Made by a program: the position numbers and the translations under genes
Notes under the pieces: model-generated
The model's database searches: none
Seen by the model: the letters and a program-made list of their open reading frames with translations, nothing else
Told to the model about the DNA's origin: nothing
Assembly (NCBI GenBank): GCA_963971225.1
Contig: OZ020267.1
Span: 55,800,570 to 55,864,569, forward strand
Source: Melieria omissa
Lineage: Eukaryota > Arthropoda > Insecta > Diptera > Ulidiidae
Length of the DNA: 64,000 nt
Reading direction: 5' to 3'
In this document: positions 1-11,420 of the stretch, in pieces
How positions within the stretch are numbered: position 1 is the stretch's first letter
Layout of the letters: each line of letters opens with the position of its first letter

Positions 1-900
1 GGTCTGACCTTCTTCAAATGCTCCAACTGCAGCGCAACGCTGTGCTGCACGCGTGCGCGCCGCCAGATGCCAACGCGCCGATAGGCGACAGGCGACGCTG
101 GACATGTGCTGCCAATTTAAAGTGTGCTGTGGCGCTGCATGCCGCACACCACATGTTGCACGAGTTGCACGAGTTGAATGACTGTTGATTGTTGCGCAGG
201 TTTTTTGTGCTTGGATGCTTTTTTTTTTGTTTTTTTCATTCGTTCGCTTTGTGTTTATTTGCATACGTTTCCAGCATTCGATCGGTTTTTTGTTCAATGC
301 ACAAAGCAGAGTTGAAATTTTTTGCATTGTTGTATTTGCACTGCAAAAATTTATGGAGCAGTGAACGTGAGACAAAGGAAGCAGTTTGCCAGTGCGCCAA
401 TGTAAAAGGAAAGTTTATGAAAAATGAAATAAATGCAGTAAATGAAGGCGTTACTTGTCCTTCGAATGATGCGTTCCTTCGTTCGTTCGTGTTGCTCAGT
501 TGTCTGGCAGCTTGGTGTTCTGCCTTCCAGCTGAGCGCAGCTGACAAACGTGCCTCTAGGAAAAGTCAGTAGGAGAAATTCTTAGCAGCCGGAGCAGAAG
601 TTGATTGCTACAACAATAATTTTTTTAATTAAACATAAGCAAAGTTATGGAATTTGTGTGGCTTTCTGTAGTTTTGAGCTAAATTTTATTAGTGGAATTT
701 GTTGTTCATTTCTTTTCAAGCAACACTTAGGGAAGGACCCTAAAATTATGTGAACATTGCTTTGATTATGTTTGATAAGAAGTTTCACTTTTTAGTTAAA
801 AAAATTGGTTATTTCAATAAAAAAAGTTAACGGGCGAATTGAAAATGGTTTATACTCCTCCATTTTTTTCGAGAAACTTATTTTAAAGTCAACTGAAAGT
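1..900. other. Non-coding, nothing recognised
   Basis: The first 180 bases are relatively GC-rich and the rest is AT-rich. Short open frames occur here on both strands, but they overlap each other, are rich in Phe, Cys and Ser from T-runs, and match no family I know. No exon with plausible splice sites or known domain was found. Confidence 0.6.
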
Positions 901-934
901 TAACTAGAAATTAAAAATTAAGTTACTGGAAGCT

Positions 935-1535
935 TCAAGCTTGCTTGGGATGAGAAGAGCAAACCCTTGTTTAGGTTTTTTTATTATTAAAACCGTCACT
1001 TTTGAATTAAATTTGCTAAAATTTAGCTGGAATCTTGCTTGAGATGAAAAGAACAAACCGTTTTTTGAGTTTTTTTTTTAATGAAAAACTTACCTTTTGT
1101 GCGAAAGGAAATAAAGATGAAATGCACTTAGAATCAAAGATTTGCTTTGCACTTAAAGCAAAGATAATATAAATTCTTCTTCTTTGCTGAAAGCTTGCTT
1201 GAAAAAAGGAATACGAACGGTTTCCTTTACGCTATTATTTTATTAATAAAAAACATCACTTTTGTTCGAGAAATCAATTTGAAAGGCAACAGAAAGTTTA
1301 CCAAAGAACGTAATGGAAGTACATTAAAATTATAGCTGAAAGCTTTCTTGAGATGAGAAGAGAAGAGCAAACTCCTTTAGGTTATTTTTTATTATGAAAA
1401 ATTTCACTGTTGATCTAGAAAGAAATTTGAAAGTCAACTAAAAGTTTATCGAAGACTAAAGAAGGAAATGCACTTAAATTATAGCCGAAAGCTTGTTTGA
1501 GATGCGAAGAGTGAATCGTTTTTTGAGGTTTTTTT
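935..1535. repeat. Degenerate tandem repeat, about 95-150 bp period
   Basis: A phrase resembling AGCTTGCTTGAGATGAGAAG, followed by GAGCAAAC, a T-rich stretch, TTATTA and a GTCACTTTTG-like block, recurs near 940, 1034, 1190, 1341 and 1490. Copies have diverged strongly and spacing is irregular. This looks like an old decayed minisatellite. No coding potential was seen. Confidence 0.6.
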
Positions 1536-1540
1536 TTTAT

Positions 1541-4500
1541 TATTTTTAGAAAACCAATTTTCATGACTAACAACATTGATCACACCCTTCCAAGATGCAG
1601 CAAGTCACGAAGATTTTAGTATGTAACACCCTATCTGTCTGATATCTAGAAACCTTCTAGGTTAGGTGGAATTGGCAGTGTTCTTCTGAAAAAGCTGACC
1701 GAATCACAAAAGATTGTATTTTTTTATATCCCATTGTGATGGTGCAACTTTTTTCTTTTAAAGTGTTATGAACGCCGTAAATTCCAGTATGACCTTACTT
1801 AATAACCTAACCTAACCTAGTAATGGCCAGTTGATCAAGAACACACAGTCAGCAGGAAAGAGGTCAATGACTCCGAAAGATCTTTGAAGGACTAATAGTT
1901 TTCTTACAGAGAACGAAGAAATTGCATGATTACGTGGCTTGTTTGGGTATTATTTATTTATTTATTTAAGCCAATCGAAATACAAAAATATCTACAGGCT
2001 AGAAAAAATACAAAAAGTAACATAACTTAAGAATTAGAATAACAATTGAGCTAAGTAAAAAACATATTAATTAATTCTTTAAATTTTGGTTTTGGAATGG
2101 AGAAATCGACATCATTGCTGCAAGCCAAATTATTTAATTGCATTAATGATCTAGCAAGCGGTTGATTATAAGCATAGTTCGTCTTGTAATGCTTTACTAC
2201 AAATAATTTATTTGTGCGAGTAGTTCTGATTGGAACGAAGAAGTTTATAAGACTAAGTAAAGCAGGTGGTGTCGTAGTTGTAGTTGTGTTCCTCCATCCA
2301 AAGATTGTTTGCACCTTCAACATAACCCTACTTAAAAATATGATCTTGTATAAGAAATTTCGAGTACTTATGTGGAGTCGTTTAGGCATCAAAACTTTTC
2401 TGTCATACATCATTTTTCAATGTCCTGCAATTCTCACTTGTTTTTGTTAAAAAAGAAGCGCGTACACGGCAAAATTTGTATTCAGAAACATTTCCACTGG
2501 GTTGTCGCAATTGGTTTAATCATCGCTACAACCACAATAACAACCACAACGTTGTAAACGTTTTGTATGCTACACTTGTGATCAGCAGCTTCTTTGTTGT
2601 TTTTCTTTGGGCTGCATCTGCAAGCCTAACTGTATAGGCGTCAGAGCAGAGAACAAGTCGTTGAAGAAGAAGCAGAAGAAGAACAAGAGCAAAACTAAAA
2701 GTAGACAGTGACAGCCACAGCCACAGCGACAGCGGCCACAATTGACGTTTCGACCGTGAAAGCATTCACCTCTGCGGTGATTCCTTGGCTTGGGCCATGG
2801 CTGACATTGACGTCGGCCGAGCCCGAGCGCCTCCTTAGCCAGAGCGCCTTGTCAAGTGACTTGTGGTCCGATCGGCTGGTTGCGATCTGTTGCGCTCAGC
2901 TGAGGCGTATACAGCTCATTATAGCAACAACAATAACAACAACAGCTGCAGCAACAGCGACCACATCGAACAGCATCGAGCTGGTTGCTGTGCTGTCCTT
3001 TGTTTTCTCATTTTGCTTGAACAACCACAACAACAACAACAACAACATTTAAGTCAATGCATGTCAACGTCATGACTTGTTTTTGTTGTAATTGTTGTTG
3101 TCTTTTGTTGTTTCCGCAGCTCTTGTGCGTGGCGCGCCAGTGTCAATGGCAATCGGCTGCAGCCTGCAGCTCCGGCCGCAGCGACAGTGCAATCTCCAAT
3201 CAGTCGCCCGTAAGTCGTCACCCGCTGTGGAATCGAGTCGAATCACTGCGTTGCGCCAAGGTGTACCGTACCGTGTGTGTCGTGTCGTCAAGTGTCGAGT
3301 ACGTGCCGCGAATTTCCGTCTGCTTTGTGCTTTCAGAACACACAACGACGCTTTCATCCTCCACACCCACTGTGCAGCGCACTGCACGCAGCTACCGATT
3401 TATTTTGTGCTGCAGAAACGCGTCCATCTGCATCACTGTTCATGCTGATTTAAACAATTGAAACAAAAAAAGAAATTTCTAAATAAATAAAATTAGAGCG
3501 CAATGAATGCTAAAAAGCGACCTTTGCTTGGCCGTTTAAAGTGTTGAAAGCATTTGGAAAATATTTTGTAAATATTTTCATATAATCACCTCCTGCTTCT
3601 TCTTCGTCTTGGCTATCGCCTTTACCGTTAACAAGTGTTTGTGTTAATTGCTTAGTTGTGGAATGTTTAAATTCGTTGGCATTTGTTCTTGTTTAAATTT
3701 TTGGTTTTTTTCCTTCAATTTTTTGTGTTGAAAATTCATTTAAATAGGTGCGCGAGATTTTTTTGCACAGTCTGTATATACTTTGTAGCATAATTAAGTG
3801 CGGCTGTTGCTGCCCTCCGCCTCGCATCGGCGTCCGCCCAGCGGCATCTAATGAGCTTTGCGCGTGCGGTTTTGTGTACAAAATATAAATGAGATTTGTT
3901 TAGTCGAATCGAAATTCGTGTTGGCCATCTTTAAAAACGCGCCGGAATTTAAATGCAAACACCTCATTGGACCAATTGTCAGTCGGTGCGTTCGGTCGGT
4001 CGGTCGTTGTGCCGGTCGGTTGCTTCGTAAATTTAAATAAACGCACTGTGGCTGCTGCGGCTGCTTGTACTGCTTTTGCCAAAGTTGTTGTTGTTGGTGG
4101 CGTTGTCCAAATTGTACGAGCAACGATTAACAATTTGCCGTGGAATGTTTACCACTTAGCCGACTTGGTGGTGTGGCCGACTATTTTGCATTGTGTACGC
4201 TTTTGCAACGTTTTATTGGCTCAGACTCGTGCTGCGCTCGATTCTAGAACGGCAGCACAGTTTTGCTGCTTCAATAATGCTTGCGATATAGAAAAGTTGC
4301 CGGTACAATGAAGATGTTGCAGTACTTAAAGGACGCCGTGGTATGAATGGGTTTTGCTAGCTTAAATATATGTTTTCGGTAGTTGTAGTGAAGTAATGAT
4401 AATATTACAAATAATTAAAAAAAATAATAAGTCGAAGAGGCTAGGAAATACTACAATTTCTAGGCTTCTCATCAGGGAAGACTTTGGTGGTTCAAACCCC

Positions 4501-4558
4501 CCAAACAAAATTTGCTGATAAAAAATATGGTTTTAATGGTAATGGGTAAATGGACAAA
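1541..4558. other. Non-coding stretch with CAA/GAA-type runs
   Basis: No recognisable protein is encoded. It contains AACCTAACCTAACC near 1803 with a TAGGTTAGG near 1651 in the opposite orientation, simple CAA, AAC and GAAGAA runs at 2525-3050, and a GC-richer patch at 3100-3450. A second patch at 3960-4020 has repeated CGGTCGGT. The GC-richer patches could be untranslated first exons or promoters of a gene reading rightward, but nothing proves it. Confidence 0.5.
3120..3209 (+). other. Candidate small exon (weak)
   Basis: A 90-base block sits between a good acceptor (T-rich tract ending TTTCCGCAG at 3111-3119) and a good donor (GTAAGT at 3210-3215). It is GC-richer than its flanks and open in the phase-0 frame. 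It could be an untranslated or N-terminal exon of AdamTS-A 16 kb downstream, or chance. No homology supports it. Confidence 0.18.
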
Positions 4559-4563
4559 GAGAG

Positions 4564-4779
4564 AACAATTTATTTTATTTTTTTGTTTTATTTTATTTTA
4601 TTTTATTTTATTTTATTTTATTTTATTTTATTTTATTTTATTTTATTTTATTTAATTTTGCTCTATTTTATTTTATTTTGTTTTATTTTATTTTATTTTA
4701 TTTTATTTTATTTTATTTTATTTTATTTTATTTTATTTTATTTTATTTTATTTTATTTTATTTTATTTCATTTTATTTT
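4564..4779. repeat. (TTTTA)n pentanucleotide array
   Basis: About 215 bp of nearly pure TTTTA on the plus strand with a few interruptions near 4650-4682. A period of 5 is not a multiple of 3, so all frames stay open and give a false Phe-Ile-Leu-Phe-Tyr repeat protein. The same pentamer, on the other strand, forms two much longer arrays later in the window. Confidence 0.97.
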
Positions 4780-5048
4780 AATCATCAAAACTCAAATAAA
4801 AAATGATGACAAGTTTCCAATGAAGTCTCTTGACAATTCTTCTAAAAATTTAAACCAGTTTATAGTTTCATACCAAAAAATTTCAAAAACAAAACTGTTT
4901 TTGTTGAGAGTTCGAAAAAGATTAACTGTCTTTATTGAAACGATTCAAAGCTATCGCAACCAATGGCACAACGTATTCACTTTCTATATTGCGAGTAAGT
5001 TTTTAGGTTTTTCTTTGTAACTGTGCAGAAATTGCTACAATGTACATA

Positions 5049-5295
5049 TCTGTGGTCAAAAGCAATAACCGCTTAAGTCGACTTAAGAAGAAATTGAGTT
5101 ATGGATGCCACCACAATTCCTTGACTGCGCTCTACGTTTGTGTAAAATCGGGGAGTTTGTAACTTTAAAATAAAAAAGTTATTAATAAAAACCTATTCGC
5201 ATTCCCATAACGAACACACTGCTCGCTAAAACTTTAAAACGAGATTGCTCGAAACAGCAATTTTCGACGAGGCGGTTATTCCTTTTGACCACAGA
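5049..5295. mobile_element. 247-bp MITE, TCTGTGG family, copy 1
   Basis: Terminal inverted repeats start TCTGTGGTCAAAAGCAATAA at the left. The reverse complement of the right end reads TCTGTGGTCAAAAGGAATAA and continues ACCGC, giving about 24 bp with one mismatch. A TA dinucleotide abuts both ends, consistent with a TA target duplication. There is no open reading frame of note. A second element of exactly the same length with matching termini lies at 56101-56347. Confidence 0.85.
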
Positions 5296-5373
5296 TATTT
5301 TGTTCAAGAGACATAATAGATCTTCTAGGTTGCAGTGCACTATTCCCCGTTAATAATAATATTTTTTTTCAAA

Positions 5374-5960
5374 CTATTGTCCATCGAAAGCTACGACTTT
5401 TTGCCATCTTTGAGGCAGCAGAGGGATTTGAAAGAAGTTCTCGTTCTTCAAGGCGATCCAAGAATTGACACAATTTTTGGCTTCTGCGTAAGAAGTGAGA
5501 TCAGGTCCTTCGAGATCAGGTCATCGACCGAAACAAGTGCTCGTCAAAAGGAGCAAAAAAATCTGGTGAATACCACAGCTGGGGTAGAACATATCATTGA
5601 AGAGTTTTCATAGTTTTATTGATGGCATTTGCAACATGTGGCCAAGCGTTGTTGTGCAGAACGATTAAAATTTTTTGTTGTTCAGCATATTGGGAGCCTT
5701 TAAGCTTCAAAGCTCGGCTCAATGGCATAATAATTGATGGTTGCATTTCCCAGTGATGGTTTTGTTAGGCTGGCATTGTTTATAGTAGATCACACTGAGC
5801 TAATCCTACCATATGCACAGCATTAGCTTCTTGGAATGAATATTCGGTTTGACCACTAAAGTTGATGCATGACTGTTCTTACTCCACGATTTTCTCCACT
5901 TTGAGTTGTTATAATGGTTAAACTTTTTGTTTTTCGCTACAATGTGAAAAAACGGCTTTC
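5374..5960 (-). pseudogene. Mariner transposase relic
   Basis: Reading the minus strand in shifting frames gives hallmark mariner segments in the right order. These are KPNIHSKKLMLCIW and PNKTITG (about 5880-5770), then ILIVLHNNAWPHVAN (about 5680-5630), then YSPDFFAPFDEHLFRSM (about 5560-5510, the third catalytic acidic region), then the C-terminal LLPQRWQKVVAFDGQ before a stop at 5374. Stops and frameshifts between these blocks make it dead. The N-terminal DNA-binding part was not found. In intact mariners this enzyme cuts and pastes its own element at TA sites. It begins 79 bp after the 247-bp MITE. Confidence 0.8.
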
Positions 5961-7589
5961 GACACCGCTTGACTTGAGTTCACACGGAGCGTATTTTCTT
6001 TGTTTTTGCATGATGGGGTTTAGTGATTTTAACCTTCCAAATGTCTGTTTATTATAAACATTTTGGGATCACTGGTCTCGCTTTGTTTTACCAATATTTC
6101 AAAGGCTAGAATACGATGTAATGTTTTAGGTTAGATTAGATAAGATAGGCAGCTTGCTAGCAAGTACACTCTGAGGCCTCAAAGGTCCATTGTGATACCC
6201 GATACGTAATGTTTTAATGTGGAGATATTCTAAAAACATTGACTATGCTTTCCATTCATGTTTGAGTGTCATATGGCTCTATCTTTTTTCTTGACTGTAA
6301 TTTAAATTAACATAGAAAGCTCCTTGGTTGATTGATTGGTTGATGCGTTAGCTGTGTTATAACTATAGAAATAAATCTTTTCGTAGCTGCTTTAATGATC
6401 ACCAATCATTAATGAGTAGCTTTAGGCATCGTTTGCGGATGTCAATATGAACTGTCATTCATATTTCTTCATCAAATGACAGACTTTTTGCATAACTCAA
6501 ACCAAAGTTGATCTAAGTGATTGTACATTCAAAATAGCAAATAAAAGTTGTTCCGATCATAATTAAAATTTAAAAATGTTTTTAGTTTTTTAGGCCAAAA
6601 GATTATTGGGGAAAAAGAGATAAATTTCACTGTGCTCCAAGGACCTTTCAACGCATACAACATAAAAACTGTAACGAGTCAACACATCAAAATAAATTTA
6701 TATGTATTTGATGAATTTATGATCATGGGACATGTGCGTCTTTTATTAGGCTTTGTGTGTCTTTGTGTGTTCTTGTGTGTGTGTTTATAAGTTTTTGTTT
6801 TTAAATATTTGTAGAATTTCGGTAATGGGACTAAGTTAATAAAAGTTGTTTAAGAGGAAAGAGAAGGTTTCATTGGTCGAAATGGTTTCAAACATTTTGG
6901 CTACTTATAATAATAAATTAAAATAAATAAATTCAATTAAAAAATTCAAAACAAATATTCATATAGAAGTCACAAAAAAGCACACAATTTAGTTTAAAAA
7001 TATAACTCATATTTATTGAGCGAAAGCAATTTATTCCATTGCAAAGCAGTGTTGCCAGATCAGGAGATTTCCTTCTAGATTTAGGAAATTCTTTGCCTTT
7101 TAGGAGAATATTTGGGAGGAAGAATTGTTTAGAAGAAATTTTAGAAGATTTTGATGGTAATACATTTGACATCATTTGGGGTACTGAAGCTTTGAATATT
7201 GAAAACTAAAGTGTCTAATTTATTTCAATTAAATTGTATGCTTCAAAATGTATATTTTATGCAATGAGTGAAAGAAGTTTACAAAAGCGAATTCCTTACC
7301 GATCTAAATTTGTTGAATGTTTAGTTTGTGGTTTGTTAAGCTGAAGCTGAATGAATGATAAACCTACAAAAAAAAATTTACATATTTTTATTTTTTATGA
7401 GAAGTTTAATTCCTTAGTTTATAATGACAAAAATTATAAAAAAATATTGTGTGATTTTTAAATTTTTGGAAGGAGATTTCAGCTTGTTTTAAGATTTAGG
7501 AGAAAGTAATTTCAGTTAACTGGCAATACTGTCGCAAAGTAGATTTTGAACGATTAAGTATGGAATAAAATATAATCTGATCACAAGAC
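5961..7589. other. AT-rich non-coding
   Basis: Nothing codes convincingly. A TTAGGTTAGATTAGATAAG stretch near 6127 followed by TCCATTGTGATACCC resembles the 3' ends of dispersed fly LINEs, but it is too short to assign. A GTGTGT run lies near 6750-6785. Confidence 0.5.
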
Positions 7590-8012
7590 TTTGCTCTCTT
7601 TTGATTCTCGATGATATTTTTGAGATTTTGTGGTCTTAACTCAACGACGCGTTGAATTTCAGCCCTGAGGACAGGAATTACTTGTGGTTTTTTTGATTAT
7701 ACTAGAAATTTTGAAACATATTTCAACAATAACACATTGGATCTGGGACCAGAAATAATTTGTGGTTTATTCGCCCAGGGATTTCACAAAATCCCAAAGA
7801 AAGAAATCGCACAGCGCAGAATCAAGTAATCTTGTCTCCAGTTGACATTGGAATTTCAGCAGATGTTTCAGTCTGGAAATTGTTCTTTTAATAAATCGAT
7901 TCTTTTCACAATGATAAAGCGTTTTTTGTTCGTTTAGCGCTTCATTTTTAATCATCGAAACAATTCAAATCAAATTTCAGAACGTTAAGTTGACTTTTAT
8001 TGGAACACCCTA
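7590..8012 (-). pseudogene. Second mariner-like transposase relic
   Basis: The minus strand encodes SALCDFFLWDFVKSLGE near 7770-7825, matching the LTPLDYFLWG(F/Y)VK motif around the last catalytic Asp of one mariner-like subgroup. Further downstream on the same strand it gives PVLRAEIQRVVELRPQNLKN (about 7690-7610), the usual helical C-terminal segment. The outer end reads GGGTGTTCCAATAAAAGT from 8010 with TA beside it, as in such elements. The spacing between the terminus and the last catalytic motif is far too short for a full enzyme, so most of the gene is deleted. Confidence 0.6.
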
Positions 8013-10625
8013 TATTTATACCTGTCCATCTAGACGTGTAGGTATAACTAATCCACATATCTGAGCTTACACGGCTGTCAATCGTTTCACACTTGAGTGC
8101 ACACATTTGGTTCGCTTGTAAGCGGCTTAAATTTGTCTTCGACCATACAACCCGAAAGTGAGCAGCATTGGCATTTTTCGAATATAATACTTGAAAAAAT
8201 TTACCACTAATAGGGAAATTGTTGTCAGTATCAAAAACAACAACAATAACTAATTTGAAGCCATAACATAATAATTAATTTGAATTCGCTTAAGCTGTGC
8301 GAGCATAATTTGACAACTTGTGTGTTGGTGGCAAAAATGCTGCACAGCGTCAACGTGTCACGCCCAGCTGTGAGAGTGCACAGCAGCAGCTGATTATAAT
8401 AATTATTTTGCAATGGGCCGCCGATCTGCTGGACGCTTGGCTTGTCACGTTCAAAAGCGTCGGTTACAAAAACAAAAACAAACGTCAACAGCGACGACAA
8501 AACGTTTCAGCTGCCAAAGCAGCACAACAAGTGTGCGCACATAATATGAGAAACAACAGAAAAAGCAACAATGCAATGGCAACAATGCCAACAGCAGCAA
8601 CTTTTACTAGCAACAACAACAATAATAACAAATAAAACATCATCATTAGCAGCGAATTAAGCAAATTGTATGGAATTTAATGTAAATTGAATTTAAATTC
8701 CCTCGCCCAGCAACAAAAGCCGTCGAGTAAATTAAATTACTTTTAATAGAGTTGGTTTTAACAAAATTAAAAAAAACCAATAAAAAAAAAGATGATGAAA
8801 AAACAAACCAACGCAACGCGTTAATAAGGAAGAACATTTCGCGCGATTTGCATAAACAATGCTGAATTTTGTATGCTCGGAAATTGTTGCATAATGTGGC
8901 CGGCCAGTGGCGGAGACGCCCAGTCGGCCAGTCGGTCCGCAACTGTTGCGCTATTGACGGCTGTCTGTGCTGGCTGCTGCATGACTCACTGCGGCGCACA
9001 TTGTGGCAGTTAAATCGACATAAAAACGAGCAACAAATTGAAAAGCGAAACCAAACACACACTCACACACACACAAACCGTATCGTGTGTGTAGTAGAAA
9101 TCTCAAAGGATGCTGCCAAAAGCGGCAGGGCAGTTTGTTTGTTTATTCGAAATTAATTCGGCCGAGAGGTGAAGGCGAACAGTCTCAGTACATCGCCAGA
9201 TCGTTTGGCTACAATTCAAGGTTACACGCACGCAGCCACACCGCTTCGGTTGCTACGCTCCGCACACACACGTGGCGGCCGTCTGATGCGCCGCCATAGC
9301 CGCAAGCAACTCAAGTAGCGCCACCTCCACTTGTGGCCGCTGCCCATAATTTTTCTGCTATATATCTTTCATTCATATCTATCGCGCCGTCTGGTTATTG
9401 TTACAGGCGAGTGTCTGCTTTTAATTAAAAACTCTGCCTTCCATTCCACTCGATTCGCATTTGCCTGAATTGCCTACGAAAATGGCAAACTTTTGTGCAA
9501 CATGCGAAAATATTGCAATTTACAGTAAATATTTCGGCATTTCAGGGTTGCAATCGACTTGCCAAAATACATTTCATATACACTTCTGCGTGCGTTTTCG
9601 TTTGGTCTTTGAAATGTTTATTATGCGCGCACGTTGCGATTTGCAGTGCAAATGCAGCGAAGCAGTCAGCCGATTGTTGCACAGGGTCACACAAGAATTC
9701 GCTAAAAAAAAAATTGATCATAATTTTCTATGTTTGATTATTATTATTCATTGATTGTGTAAATATTTCTGTCAGTTTCTCTATAAACATTTGTCCAGCT
9801 ATGCAATATGGACTTCCATTCAATTATACAAATATTTCAATATGTTTTTGTAGATCTTCGGGCATGTAATGAAATCTAGAATATTCCGAATATTGCAATT
9901 ATTCTTTCTTGGCTTATTCGGTCAATTTTAAATGTAATATAGAGTAATGAAATTCTGACACGTGATCAAGGAGATTTTGGGTTTTAACATACTTACTTTT
10001 CAAGAAAATTCTTTATAAATTTTCAAGGATATAAGGGATTAAAATTTTCAAAGGACCTTTTTCATATCCGCTTTTTACAAATAGATAACAAATTAACTTT
10101 ATTTAAGCTCTTGAGCCTTTCCGCAAAATTAATTAAAAAATCCCCTTCAAAATTTTGAAGTCCTTTTAAAAGGACAAAGGATGTAGAAATGAAAAACTGA
10201 GTATGCAGTATTATTATGTTTGGTCTCTAGTTTCACGCCCATATGGATTTTTTCCAGTGTGAAACATTTTTTTCATTTTTGTCGCATGGTGTAATACATT
10301 TTCCAGTAATGAATCTTAGAAAGACAAGATTCGATTAGGTTTGGTTCAGTTAGGTTAGGTTGTGAGGACTGCAAATATGTCTACTTACATTCGATTTTCA
10401 TTTCACCCCATTGTAAATCACTTTATGAACCCTACTTCTTCGAATTTATGGTTAAAAATACTTTAAAGTCCTTTAAAAGTTAAGTGGATCGAGTAGCCTA
10501 GCTACTTTCCTGTGCTAACCGGGCCACATAATTATCTCGTGATTGTGAATGATTGTCGTTCTTATAGAGTCGAAAAGCGGCATAAGAAAATGTTTTATAG
10601 TTTCTACTTTCTTCACAGTGAACTG
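8013..10625. other. Non-coding, with a GC-richer island at 8.87-9.35 kb
   Basis: No protein is recognised. The island has a TCAGT initiator-like string at 9187, CAGTCGGCCAGTCGG near 8926 and little repeat content, so it could be an untranslated first exon or promoter of a rightward gene. 9780-10620 is AT-rich and includes GTTAGGTTAGGTT near 10347. Confidence 0.45.
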
Positions 10626-10629
10626 AATG

Positions 10630-11400
10630 AATCTAAAGTCTCCCTAGTTGATCCCAAGTGATTTGCCATGATCTTTCACTCTACTTCGACACAAAGAGCA
10701 GATATTGGTGATAGAGAATCAAAATCTTCCTACTTGATCCCAAGTTATTCAATATGATCATTTGCGCTACTTCGAAAAAGATAACAGATTTTGGTGAGAG
10801 AGCACCAAAGTCTTCCAAAGGTTGATCTCAAGTGACTCGACCTGATCTTTCACTTTCTAGAGAACCAAAGCGTCTTTAGTTGATCTAAAGAGATTCGAAA
10901 TGATCTTTTTCTCTACTTCGACACAGATAACACTTTTTGGAGATCCAGTTTGGTGTCTTTAGTTGATCCAGAGAGATTCTATATGATCTTTCTCTCTACT
11001 TCGACACAGAGACTAGATTTCGGTGATAGAGAACCAAAGTCTTCCAAAGGTTGATCGCAAGTGATTCGACCTGATCTTTCACTCTAGAGAACCAAAGCCT
11101 CTAGAGAGCCTTAGGTGATCTAAAGAGATTCGTCATGATCTTTCTCTCTACTTCGACACAGATAACACATTTCAATGATTTGTCTTTAGTTGATCTAAAG
11201 AGATTCGACATGATAATTCTCTCTACTTCGACACTGAAAGCAGATACCGGTGCTAGAGAATTAAAGACTTCCAAAGCTTGATCCAAAAAGGGTCCGACCT
11301 GATCTTTCGCTCTACTTTGACACATAGACTAGATATCGGTGTTGAAGAATCAAAGTCTCCTTAGCTGATCCCAAGTGATTTGACATGATTTTTTGCTTTT
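10630..11400. repeat. Degenerate minisatellite, about 72-87 bp period
   Basis: The string CTACTTCGACACAGA with a following GATAGAGAACCAAAG and TTGATCCCAAGTGATT recurs near 10680, 10757, 10910, 10995, 11147, 11218 and 11305. Spacings are about 72-87 bp or twice that. Copies differ by point changes and small gaps. A short open frame at 11101-11325 on the minus strand arises only from the repeat. Confidence 0.8.
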
Positions 11401-11420
11401 CGGTCTACTTCCGCAAAGAG

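Noticed and set aside
1795..1820. AACCTAACCTAACC as an insect telomere-type (TTAGG)n tract
   Set aside because: Only about three units, far from any end, and flies use retrotransposon telomeres. Similar TTAGG strings are scattered in dispersed repeats.
4440..4515. tRNA-like GGTTCAAACCCC string
   Set aside because: The upstream sequence does not fold into acceptor, D and anticodon arms, and no A-box is present.
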